Positions 16,861-24,759 of a stretch of DNA of 64,000 bases are shown here, piece after piece. A model generated the notes under the pieces. The model saw nothing but the letters and a program-made list of their open reading frames with translations. It had not been told where the DNA came from and did no database searches. Each line of letters begins with the position of its first letter. Within the stretch, counting starts at the first letter, position 1. Where the stretch lies: positions 1 through 64,000 of the forward strand of contig JAGCDE010000008.1 of the NCBI GenBank assembly GCA_017651315.1. The letters run 5' to 3'. This DNA comes from Bacteroidaceae bacterium. Its GTDB lineage: Bacteria > Bacteroidota > Bacteroidia > Bacteroidales > Bacteroidaceae. The position numbers were made by a program, and so were the translations under genes.

Positions 16861-17517
16861 TCACTGTTTGGGGACATTGAATCCAATAGGGGTGCACCCA
16901 GTGTGCCTGGCCCTATCGCTTTGTAATTCAGCTAATGCAGAACTTATGGCGTCAAGTTGAGCGCGTGTTGTTTCGTTGATGTCATTTTGGTCAGCCAGAA
17001 TCTCATTCATTTGGTCACGTAAAACCTGAATCTCAGCGCGCAACACTGAATTGTCATCTGGCAGAGGTTGTACAGTCAGGTGGTTGAACGTGACAAATGC
17101 TCGCATGATATCACGGTTGATATTGATAGCTGTTTCGGATGTCAAAACGCTACTGAGCATTGCTACTCCTAATTCTGTGAATGCGTAGGGTAGGTAACGT
17201 GTGCCGCCCCGACCACTGTTTGAGGTCGCAATTTGCGACCTCAAACTTGCATACTCTGCCTCATCCTTTGTTAGACGAAACATAAAATCATCTCCTTCAA
17301 AACGCTTCATGTTACGTTTTACAACTTCGTTCAAACGTTTTGTTTTTACTCCGTATAGAGCAGCTAAATCACGATCAAGCATCACTTTTTGCCCTCGAAT
17401 AATATAGATAAGAGCCTTGATGTTAATCTTGTTAATATCAAATAATTTTGATGGCAGGTTGTCAGGATTGTCAACAACGCCGGATGTCTCAGAACTTTTC
17501 TTCTTAGTCATAAGCAC
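16861..17517 (-). CDS. ORF6N-domain protein (1)
   Basis: A 218-residue protein with an ORF6N domain (residues ~30-125: IYIIRGQKVMLDRDLAALYG, then KRLNEVVKRNMKRF, DFMFRLTKDE, YLPYAFTELGVAMLSSVL). This DNA-binding domain is common in phage and mobile-element regulators. The C-terminal part is a helical, possibly coiled-coil tail ending PIGFNVPKQ. A related protein is encoded divergently at 17981. Its role is unknown. Confidence 0.8.
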   Translation of the reverse strand: MLMTKKKSSETSGVVDNPDNLPSKLFDINKINIKALIYIIRGQKVMLDRDLAALYGVKTKRLNEVVKRNMKRFEGDDFMFRLTKDEAEYASLRSQIATSNSGRGGTRYLPYAFTELGVAMLSSVLTSETAININRDIMRAFVTFNHLTVQPLPDDNSVLRAEIQVLRDQMNEILADQNDINETTRAQLDAISSALAELQSDRARHTGCTPIGFNVPKQ

Positions 17518-17673
17518 GGTATTTATCAGTTAAACAAGTTTTTCAAACCATATGGTATTTTTATAAAACGACCCGCACATTTGAGCATCGTTGAGAGACT
17601 TGGCGGGTTCTAGTGACGCAAAGATAAAGCCTGTTATTGATTCTTGCAAGCTTTTACACTTTTTCGACGCAAT

Positions 17674-17846
17674 ATGGAGGACAACCCCAAAAAGGACAAT
17701 CAAACATCATTCGGTCACGACGGCAAACCAACTCCGCCCAGATCGTCATAGCCTCCATTTTTGCAATTGGCGTCGTTGTGCTTGTGGCCCGATTCAACAA
17801 TCCTATCCTGTTGCTCCTTTTCTTCTTGTTGGTGGTGTTCCTTTAG
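17674..17846 (+). pseudogene. small membrane protein gene broken by a frameshift
   Basis: ATG at 17674 starts MEDNPKKDNQTSFGHDGKPT and stops at TAG 17749. The next frame continues AQIVIASIFAIGVVVLVARF and NNPILLLLFFLLVVFL and stops at 17846, a plausible membrane helix pair. One base change would join the two halves into a ~57-residue single-span or double-span protein. Its family is not recognised. A sequencing error is possible. Confidence 0.5.
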
Positions 17847-17980
17847 TGGTGGTTTTTTTGTGGGGCCGATGTTTGGTTACTGCAAAATTGGAAACTCTTT
17901 GTCCTTTATCGGCTCATCACAGATGGAAACATATCCAAATATTTCATATCTTTGTCTCGATTGAAAAACATTATTATACT

Positions 17981-18586
17981 ATGAATGAAAACCCAATTAC
18001 AGTAGCCCAAAATCTTATCTATGAGATTCGTGGTAAAAGAGTGATGCTGGATTTTGATCTGGCCAGATTGTATCAAATTGAGACAAAAGTATTAAAGCAA
18101 GCTGTAAGACGAAATTTGGAAAGATTTCCCCCAGATTTTATGTTTACATTAACAAAAGAAGAGCATAACTCATTGATAATCAGCCCGAGGTCACAATCTG
18201 TGACCTCAGAATTCAAACAAAAGAACAGGCAAACAAAATATATGCCTTTTGCTTTTACCGAACAAGGAGTTGCAATGTTGTCATCTGTCCTTAGAAGCGA
18301 TGTAGCCATAGCCGCAAACATAGCCATAATGAGGGCTTTTGTCCAAATCAGGGAATACTTGCTTACTTCGGCAAGCCTGTCGGCCGAACTAAAGGAACTC
18401 CGTGCAAAAGTCGATCTGTTACAACTACAAAAAGAGGAGAATCTGGCAGCTGTCAATGACCTTTCAGAAGATGTACGCAAAGACATTGATAGTCTCTATC
18501 TGGCAATAGGAGAACTGGCCTCTAAAATAGAAGAAAAGAAAAACAGTCCACGTCCACCGATAGGCTTCTTGAGTACACAAAAGTGA
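17981..18586 (+). CDS. ORF6N-domain protein (2)
   Basis: A 201-residue ORF6N protein: IYEIRGKRVMLDFDLARLYQ, KVLKQAVRRNLERFPPDFMF, MPFAFTEQGVAMLSSVLRSD and IMRAFVQIREYL, then a helical tail ending PPIGFLSTQK. It shares the C-terminal PIGF with its divergent neighbour. I start at ATG 17981 because the open frame before it (from 17591) lacks similarity and contains the remains of another gene. Its function is probably DNA-binding; phage or plasmid origin is likely. Confidence 0.8.
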   Translation: MNENPITVAQNLIYEIRGKRVMLDFDLARLYQIETKVLKQAVRRNLERFPPDFMFTLTKEEHNSLIISPRSQSVTSEFKQKNRQTKYMPFAFTEQGVAMLSSVLRSDVAIAANIAIMRAFVQIREYLLTSASLSAELKELRAKVDLLQLQKEENLAAVNDLSEDVRKDIDSLYLAIGELASKIEEKKNSPRPPIGFLSTQK

Positions 18587-18622
18587 AGCAAAGGGAAACG
18601 CCCCCAATGCGTCATTTTTTTG
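18584..18622 (+). terminator. palindromic terminator after ORF6N gene
   Basis: Starts at the stop codon: TGAAGCAAAGGG-AAACG-CCCCCAATGCGTCA followed by seven T. The arms TGAxGCA/TGCgTCA match the TGACGC members of the palindrome family. Confidence 0.65.
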
Positions 18623-18822
18623 TGGGCCGATGTTTGGTTAATGCGTATTTGGAGCCTCCGCCGTAAAGGACAAAGGCGGGTGTGAGTAAGTTGCTCCGGG
18701 CTACTCCAGACCCATCCGATGCCTAAACACCGATCGCCTCCTTTTTAATCCCCTTCGGGGCTTAACAGTCGTTGAACGCAACGGTGTTCTTAACGGCATC
18801 TCTGTGGGTCTTCCGCTCACCC

Positions 18823-18895
18823 AACCTCAATCCGTTTCATATTCCCGGCAAAAGAAGCAAATAGTGCAAAAGGTGACAGACCCCGATTGTATCAT
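18823..18895 (-). pseudogene. mutT 5'-end fragment with attached palindromic repeat
   Basis: On the minus strand, ATG at 18840 encodes MKRIEV (mutT begins MKKIEV) and then stops. The 50 bases upstream also resemble the mutT upstream region (TTCCCGGCAAAAG versus TTCCCAGCAAAAA, then a palindromic repeat copy at 18861-18895). The rest of 18623-18822 shows a hairpin TTAA-t-CCCC-ttc-GGGG-c-TTAA (18745-18765) but no gene. Confidence 0.55.
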
Positions 18896-18899
18896 CAGG

Positions 18900-19298
18900 T
18901 TAAATGCTCAAATCCCATTTAAGCTCACCTTTATTTCTGATAAAAACCATCCCAAGGAAACCGACTGAAACCCTTAAAGATTCGTCGTTTTTGTTCTCTA
19001 AGCGTCCTACACTGAAGAGAACAAAGTTCCTTACTGCAAGAACGTTATCGAAAGCCGGTCTCAACTGGTTGATCAGGTTCTCTTCCAGCATTGTCAGCAT
19101 CTGTTTGCCCTTATCGGGCATACTTTCATTATCATGCTGTTTCTCATAAGACCAGACCAGACTTTTGGTCTGCTTATGTAACGAGTCGCCCATATATTGA
19201 ACCAACTCATCGAGATGACGTTGCCTTCCGGGACAGGTGGCAGCCATAACTCCCAGTGCCGCCGCTGCAATTATGAGTATCTTCCAATATTTCTTCAT
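18900..19298 (-). CDS. DUF4359-like envelope protein (paralogue 2)
   Basis: A 132-residue protein, MKKYWKILIIAAAALGVMAA then TCPGRQRH, with VRNFVLFSVGRLEN and SVGFLGMVF near the end. It is closely similar to the protein at 10058 over the whole length. The hydrophobic N-terminus puts it at or outside the membrane. It is followed by repeat copy 6. With the next gene (19348) it forms a tandem pair of paralogues. Confidence 0.65.
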   Translation of the reverse strand: MKKYWKILIIAAAALGVMAATCPGRQRHLDELVQYMGDSLHKQTKSLVWSYEKQHDNESMPDKGKQMLTMLEENLINQLRPAFDNVLAVRNFVLFSVGRLENKNDESLRVSVGFLGMVFIRNKGELKWDLSI

Positions 19299-19347
19299 TA
19301 TAGGACCATTGGTTATATATGTGCGTTACCTGACTTCTCGTTTACAA

Positions 19348-19746
19348 TCAATCGATGCGAATATTCAAGCCATCGTCAATATTGTACTCAAAATTTGTGT
19401 TGCCAAGTGAGATATGTTTCTCATTGGGGGTAATGAAAACGTGCCCCAGGATACCTATAGATATGGTCTCGCTGGGATTGCCGGCCTTTCCTAAGCTGAA
19501 CAGACCGTAGTTCTTAACCTTCAGGTTGTTTTCAATAAAACCATCCAGCAACTGTGTGCCCAAGGCGGTCAATACTTTTGCAAACGGATTATCCGAATCA
19601 ATCTCCTCGGTGGGGAGTTCTTTCTTTATCACCTCGCCAAGTTTATCCTTTATCACACTCTGATGTTTCTCCTTACCCGGGCATGTGCCTACCAAAATGG
19701 CCGAAACTGCAAGCACCGCCACAATAGCCTTTGTAATTCTTTTCAT
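19348..19746 (-). CDS. DUF4359-like envelope protein (paralogue 3)
   Basis: A 132-residue protein, MKRITKAIVAVLAVSAILVG then TCPGKEKH, VKNYGLFSLGKAGN and ISIGILGHVF. It keeps the three shared blocks but is otherwise diverged from paralogues 1 and 2. It lies 12 bp after the 63-codon gene on the same strand, so it may be the tail of the vsr transcript. Function unknown. Confidence 0.65.
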   Translation of the reverse strand: MKRITKAIVAVLAVSAILVGTCPGKEKHQSVIKDKLGEVIKKELPTEEIDSDNPFAKVLTALGTQLLDGFIENNLKVKNYGLFSLGKAGNPSETISIGILGHVFITPNEKHISLGNTNFEYNIDDGLNIRID

Positions 19747-19758
19747 AAGACAGATGTT

Positions 19759-19950
19759 TCACAATAGACGTACAACGTCCTGAATTGTTAAAACTGTATC
19801 ATAGAGTTCCGCCATAATTTCATCCCTGCGCTCCGGAGGGGTAGGGATGACCTGGCAGTTCATCCAGTGATACTCGTTGGCTGTCAGCAACGGGTATTTG
19901 TTGCCGGATGGGCCTGTGATTTGGGTTGTGGTGAAGGTGTTTTTGACCAT
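19759..19950 (-). CDS. hypothetical small protein
   Basis: A 63-residue reading frame starting 2 bp after vsr on the same strand. It contains TQITGPSGNKYPLLTANEYH and ends with a helical VLTIQDVVRLL. I do not recognise a family. Its tight spacing to vsr and to the next gene suggests that it is real or a truncated real gene. Confidence 0.5.
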   Translation of the reverse strand: MVKNTFTTTQITGPSGNKYPLLTANEYHWMNCQVIPTPPERRDEIMAELYDTVLTIQDVVRLL

Positions 19951-19952
19951 AT

Positions 19953-20387
19953 CTACGCGAATTTAAGTAGGTTAGTGCTTAAGGAATGCTCAACTTTACG
20001 CATAGTGTCGTCAACAACAGCTTTCTTAAGCTGACATTCCCATATCACAACAACCTGCCAGCCTGCATCATGCAGAGCCTTGTATTCCTGCTGGTCACGC
20101 TCGCGGTTAAGTTGAACCTTTGTTATCCAGAACTCAGTGTTGCTTTTAGGGACAGAATATAGGCTGCAACCAACATGACCGTGCCAGAAGCATCCGTTCA
20201 CGAATATAGCCGTGCGGTACTTGCGCAGCACAATGTCCGGCTTTCCCGGTACGCTCTTCACGTTAAGCCTGTATCTGTATCCGTGACTCCACAACCATCG
20301 CCTTACAAGAAGTTCCGGCTTAGTGGCTTTACCGCGAATCCTTGACATGCAGTAATGCCGTTGCTGTGGGGTTAGTTTATCTGACAT
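19953..20387 (-). CDS. vsr: very-short-patch-repair endonuclease (Vsr)
   Basis: A 144-residue Vsr homologue. It has the zinc/nuclease core: MSRIRGKATKPELLVRRWLW, GYRYRLNVKSVPGKPDIVL (with the catalytic Asp), AIFVNGCFWHGHVGC and a C-terminal WQVVVIWECQL. Vsr nicks T:G mismatches left by deamination of 5-methylcytosine and is normally linked to a Dcm-like methyltransferase; no cytosine methyltransferase is seen within this window. I start at ATG 20387 (MSDKLTPQQRHYCMSRI) rather than a start 16 codons upstream, which would overlap the DinD relic. Confidence 0.9.
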   Translation of the reverse strand: MSDKLTPQQRHYCMSRIRGKATKPELLVRRWLWSHGYRYRLNVKSVPGKPDIVLRKYRTAIFVNGCFWHGHVGCSLYSVPKSNTEFWITKVQLNRERDQQEYKALHDAGWQVVVIWECQLKKAVVDDTMRKVEHSLSTNLLKFA

Positions 20388-20388
20388 A

Positions 20389-20577
20389 TTATTCTCCAGT
20401 CGCAATTGTCCGAAGGAAAGGCGTGACATTGTCAATTAGCCGCACAAAGTTCCAGTACTTCTGATATCCGAGCAGCCTGGCCATTTTGCGTAAGTTCCAT
20501 AAATCACCTCCCTTCTTGTCTGTCTCCTTATTTGCATCGAAGGGGGATTGGAGATTAGAAATATCTTCTTTATTCAT
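20389..20577 (-). pseudogene. DinD/antirepressor N-terminal relic
   Basis: About 62 codons: MNKEDISNLQSPFDANKETD, GDLWNLRKMARLLGYQKYWN and FVRLIDN resemble the N-terminal BRO-like part of DNA-damage-inducible protein D. The frame stops at TAA directly before the vsr start, so the rest of the DinD protein (~200 residues) is missing. It may be a relic, or a short in-frame leader gene for vsr. Confidence 0.5.
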
Positions 20578-20625
20578 CAGTGTGAAGATATGCAAAACCG
20601 CATGCAGAAACAAGAGTACTCATCT

Positions 20626-21177
20626 TCACTTTCCCTTTGATACTCTGCGAGTCTCTTTACGCGCCTCTTTCCACTTTGGATAGTATTTATCCATTAGCGA
20701 ATGGAAACGGGTATTATGACTTGGCTCTAACAAATGGCATAGTTCATGGACTACTATATGTTCTACACACCACTCTGGCAACAATAATACATAGGTAGAG
20801 ATGCAGACAGAACGGTCTTTCAACTTACACACACCCCATCGTGAAATCATTGGCTTGTAATAGACGGTAGATGGACTAACGCCCATTTTCTTGGCGTAAT
20901 ACTCTACCATAGGTTCCACCAATGCTTCTAGTCTCAAAAGAGCTTCTTCTTTTTGTACACGAGTTGTCAGCGGCAGTTGGTTGTAAAATGCTACCCGTTG
21001 TTTCTGACGTTCGGCAGTTTTCTTTATAGCCTCATTTATCCAGTCACGATGTTGATCTATGAACGCTTCCACCTCCTTCTTCGAAATGCCAATAGGAGCC
21101 GATACATGTACATCACCATTCTTTACGATGTGCATCGACAGTCTGCTTGTTCTTTTATATGTCAATTGTATCGCCAT
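20626..21177 (-). CDS. YgjP-type zinc metallopeptidase (DUF45)
   Basis: A 183-residue protein with the YgjP/DUF45 fold: the C-terminal half has HELCHLLEPSHNTRFHSLMD, with HExxH and a third His, plus PKWKEARKE. Family members occur next to restriction enzymes and helicases, but the role is not settled. It starts 9 bp after the DUF3427 helicase gene, so the two share a transcript. Confidence 0.8.
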   Translation of the reverse strand: MAIQLTYKRTSRLSMHIVKNGDVHVSAPIGISKKEVEAFIDQHRDWINEAIKKTAERQKQRVAFYNQLPLTTRVQKEEALLRLEALVEPMVEYYAKKMGVSPSTVYYKPMISRWGVCKLKDRSVCISTYVLLLPEWCVEHIVVHELCHLLEPSHNTRFHSLMDKYYPKWKEARKETRRVSKGK

Positions 21178-21186
21178 TCTTCTTTC

Positions 21187-23967
21187 CTAATTTGTCAGTC
21201 CGAAATCATATTGCAGATATTCGGGCAGTTCGTTCTCCAGATGAATGTCAAAAATGAAAGTCCGCTTATTTTCTTTATTTTGAGTTTTTCTCGGATTATC
21301 CAAATGTCCTTTGCCAACATAGGTGAAAGGTAATGTTATTCCATTCTCGCTTTCCACTTTCCGAATGAACAAAAAAGCACATTTGCTAGTATTAAGAGCA
21401 TTCAAATCCCGGTCACTGATGTTAGCCTTACACTCCCATTGGAATAGTGATGGCTTGAGGAACTTGTCTTTATAATTCAAATGTTCCATGCCTTCAGCTA
21501 TATCTTTCTTAATTGAAGCGAATATATAGACATCGTCATCTGTTCCATAAAAAGTGCCAGGGTTAATATCTCCAGGATTAACACATCTTTTTAGTTGAAC
21601 TTGACTTTTACTGTAATCGTTCCAAAGTAAAAACATATCAGTTGTATCTGCATAGTCTGCTTTATATCGGGAAAGCCCATATTCTATAAGGTCATCCAAA
21701 TACTCTTTGAGTTCATTTGTTAGCACGCATCCTAAATAGATTGTTTCGCCGTTTGCAATGATAACTTTACTTTTTATCAGATATTCCAATGCATGGTCGA
21801 ATTCTTTAATATCGTACTGATGCATCTCGCTTCTTACTGCTTCTTTGATAGTGGCAATACTATCATAACCATCCAGCAATGCTCTACATATCAAGTATTC
21901 ATGAGGACGTACCAGTTGAAGCAACCCTGACAGATAGTTAATAACATTCTCTTGTTCATCATTGAACTCCACAAGATTCTCTTCTTCAATCCCTTTTAGG
22001 AAGCCATAGTATGAGTTTGTCTTTTTATTGCTTATCTTTATTTGCATAAACCTAAGCAGATCTGGAGCACTGTCACTGTTAAGATAATCCATGTGCTTGG
22101 GATAAGATGGAGAATTGATATACTTCTTAAAGTTGTTGTAATCTTGCTTCATGTACTTAAGACTATAAAAATTCTCATTCTCCACATAATTTAGTATTTC
22201 TTCTTTAGAGAGGCTGTCAATATTGATTTCAACTCCATATTGATTAAGTCCAAGTGGTTTGAAATCATCCCTTACCAATGAAAGCAACAGCCGTTTCTCC
22301 ATGACAAACTTCTGAGCCAAACCGCCTAAAGCTAATGCTATTTGTGCACTACGCTTATAGTTGTTCCCTATGAAGTCTACTACAGGCACATAGGATTTAT
22401 TGTCATACTTTCGTAAGCCACGGCCTAATTGTTGTATGAATATCGTAGAGGATTCTGTTGGACGTAAAAATAAGACCATGTTTACCCCAGGAATGTCAAC
22501 GCCTTCATTAAGAATGTCAACGGCACATAGCACTTCCAATGTGTTCTCATCATCACTCTGCAAATCTTCAAAAGCCCTTATTCTTTCACCTGTGTCGTTC
22601 TTTCCCGTAAGATATGCTGTCTTATAATATGGTTCTAAAGCCTCTGCCATCATCTTTGCATGAGAGACTGTTTTGCAGAATGCAAGAGCCTTAAGTTTCT
22701 GATTGGGTATACGGTGTTTTTCTATGTGTTCAACAACAAATTCACAATGCTCATCAGTAACAAATTGAGAAATCATCCTTCGTTCATTTTCCTTGGCAAA
22801 ATCCACTTGATTATCACGAATACCATAGTACTTGAAGGGAACAATCAGGTCGTTAACTAATGCATCGCGTAATCTTAATTCGTATGGGACATTGTTGCCA
22901 AAGAGTTCATAAACATCTTGGTTATCCATGCGCTCTGGAGTAGCTGTCAAACCGAGTAGGAACTCAGGTTCAAAGTAATCTATAATTTTCTTATAAGATT
23001 CTGCTGCAGCATGGTGACATTCATCAATAATGATATAATCGAATTGCTTCTTATCAAACAATTCCAAAGAACGGCACATTGAAACGTTGGTAGAAAACAG
23101 GAATGGAGCGTCCAAATCTTTATGTTCACCAGTATATTCGCCCATGAATACGTCTCCTCCAAAGATATTATGAAAAGTTGCTAAAGATCGTTTCAAAATA
23201 GAACCCTCATGCACTATGTATAGTAGATGTTCTGGCGAGAAATTCAATGCGTCAAAAGCTGCAAGATAGGTTTTGCCACTTCCCGTAGCAGCTACGACAA
23301 GTGCTTTGTCCTGCCCCATAGCTCTATAACGGTTAAGCTCACGCAAAGCCTTTCTTTGCATGTAGTTTGGTTTGATGTCATAGTTAGCCAAATCATAATC
23401 CATATCCCAGCGTTCAATAGCAAAGTTTAACCGTTGGGCATATTTGTTGATTAATGAAATGTCAAGAGGATACGTCTTGTCCCAAAGTCGACAGAACTCT
23501 TTCTTTGCCTGTTGCACTGTGTTATTGTCATTAGGCACTTTGAGCAACATATCCCACTCTATGTTCTTCAGTAACGCATATCTTGTTATATTAGACGATC
23601 CAATTATTAGTTCCGACTCACTACCATATTCAAACAGGTAACCTTTCGAATGGAAACCATATTTTGAGTAATTTTTTTCATCGTAAAAGCAGTCAAAGTC
23701 AAGATGACATTCAAAGTTGGAATGGTTTGTCAATTCCAAGAAGAACTTCAATGATTCCACATCAGTAAAGTTTTGATATGTGGTTGTTATCAATTTCCCC
23801 TTCACCCCTCTTTCAATGGCAGCTTTAATGTCTGAAGAGAGTAAAACCAAACCTGCTCTTTTAATAAAACTGACAGAAAAACAAAAGCTATTGCAGATAC
23901 GTAATTTGGATTGAATAGTTGCAAGAAATGTCGTGTCGGTATAATTAGTTAAGAATTTTGATTCCAT
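21187..23967 (-). CDS. PLD nuclease - SF2 helicase - DUF3427 fusion
   Basis: A 926-residue protein. Residues ~1-160 are a phospholipase-D-like nuclease domain (FHSKGYLFEYG, then ELIIGSSNIT). Residues ~190-560 form an SF2 helicase/ATPase: Walker A AATGSGKTYLAA, DECHHAAAES (DEAH-like), LGLTATPERM and QLGRGLRKYDNKSYVPVVDF. The C-terminus (~570-926) matches the DUF3427 family, probably a target recognition or nuclease module. Such proteins sit in defence islands. DNA is visibly AT-richer than the flanks. The start is ATG 23967. The 159 bp before it separate it from the DUF3226 gene. Confidence 0.85.
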   Translation of the reverse strand: MESKFLTNYTDTTFLATIQSKLRICNSFCFSVSFIKRAGLVLLSSDIKAAIERGVKGKLITTTYQNFTDVESLKFFLELTNHSNFECHLDFDCFYDEKNYSKYGFHSKGYLFEYGSESELIIGSSNITRYALLKNIEWDMLLKVPNDNNTVQQAKKEFCRLWDKTYPLDISLINKYAQRLNFAIERWDMDYDLANYDIKPNYMQRKALRELNRYRAMGQDKALVVAATGSGKTYLAAFDALNFSPEHLLYIVHEGSILKRSLATFHNIFGGDVFMGEYTGEHKDLDAPFLFSTNVSMCRSLELFDKKQFDYIIIDECHHAAAESYKKIIDYFEPEFLLGLTATPERMDNQDVYELFGNNVPYELRLRDALVNDLIVPFKYYGIRDNQVDFAKENERRMISQFVTDEHCEFVVEHIEKHRIPNQKLKALAFCKTVSHAKMMAEALEPYYKTAYLTGKNDTGERIRAFEDLQSDDENTLEVLCAVDILNEGVDIPGVNMVLFLRPTESSTIFIQQLGRGLRKYDNKSYVPVVDFIGNNYKRSAQIALALGGLAQKFVMEKRLLLSLVRDDFKPLGLNQYGVEINIDSLSKEEILNYVENENFYSLKYMKQDYNNFKKYINSPSYPKHMDYLNSDSAPDLLRFMQIKISNKKTNSYYGFLKGIEEENLVEFNDEQENVINYLSGLLQLVRPHEYLICRALLDGYDSIATIKEAVRSEMHQYDIKEFDHALEYLIKSKVIIANGETIYLGCVLTNELKEYLDDLIEYGLSRYKADYADTTDMFLLWNDYSKSQVQLKRCVNPGDINPGTFYGTDDDVYIFASIKKDIAEGMEHLNYKDKFLKPSLFQWECKANISDRDLNALNTSKCAFLFIRKVESENGITLPFTYVGKGHLDNPRKTQNKENKRTFIFDIHLENELPEYLQYDFGLTN

Positions 23968-24126
23968 ATAGTCCTTTTATTAGCTTTTATTAAAACTTTA
24001 CACGTTTTTATGTGCGTGTTATAATATTAGGTTTTTCTTTAACACGCTGTATTTGGAAATAAAGGTTATGTGAGGAAACACAATTTGTTTGTTACCGCTG
24101 TCAGAACTAACAAAAGTGTTCGTGAT

Positions 24127-24759
24127 TTATCGAACTTGAACAAGTAATTCTTTCAGCGGCACCAAATACTCAGAATCCAGATTCCAATGGGCAGAATTCT
24201 CGTACTTGCGCTCCTTCTCCTTGATTAGTTTCTTCTGGCTCTTGGATTTGTCCAGAAGGGTTTCAAGATAGGCGTATATCTTGGTCTTCTTGGCGGGTAT
24301 GGTCAGAGTGGGGGGCTCTTTGGTGGGAATCCTCACTTTGCCCAGTTCTCCTTCATACGTACTCCAGCAGTCCATTACGGGCTGGTTGTTGGGGTTGATT
24401 ATATTCTCAAGCAGATCCTCTAAAGCGCCGGCGTCTTTGTTATTCGGTAGCAGGAACAGTTCAAAATCCACTCCTGTTTCTTTCTTTATGCTCAATAGTT
24501 GGGCGCGTCTTGACTCAAAGTCCTCATCGGCATCAAAAATTACCAGGTTTACTCCTCCCTGGTCGGTGTTGTTGCGCATCTGCTGGATATTTACCTCACG
24601 GCTCAACTTCTCTATCCCGCCAGTATCGTCATCGGACAGATCGCCCGTATGGATTATGCTGTTGGCTGGAATGGATTCGTTAAACAGGTGATGGTAGTAG
24701 TCTCTGATGAACTTCTTGTCTGCCTCGCCTTCTACTATAATCAGGAAACGTTTTTTCAT
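24127..24759 (-). CDS. DUF3226 TOPRIM-like protein
   Basis: A 210-residue protein with TOPRIM motifs: FLIIVEGEADKKFIRDYY (Glu, residue ~10) and LVIFDADEDFESRR (DxD, residue ~74), then LFLLPNNKDAGALEDLLENI typical of DUF3226. It probably cleaves or nicks nucleic acid, or binds nucleotides. Its ATG overlaps the stop of the AAA gene by 4 bp (ATGA), so the two are translationally coupled and probably form one complex. See the finding on the PARIS/OLD-like arrangement. Confidence 0.8.
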   Translation of the reverse strand: MKKRFLIIVEGEADKKFIRDYYHHLFNESIPANSIIHTGDLSDDDTGGIEKLSREVNIQQMRNNTDQGGVNLVIFDADEDFESRRAQLLSIKKETGVDFELFLLPNNKDAGALEDLLENIINPNNQPVMDCWSTYEGELGKVRIPTKEPPTLTIPAKKTKIYAYLETLLDKSKSQKKLIKEKERKYENSAHWNLDSEYLVPLKELLVQVR

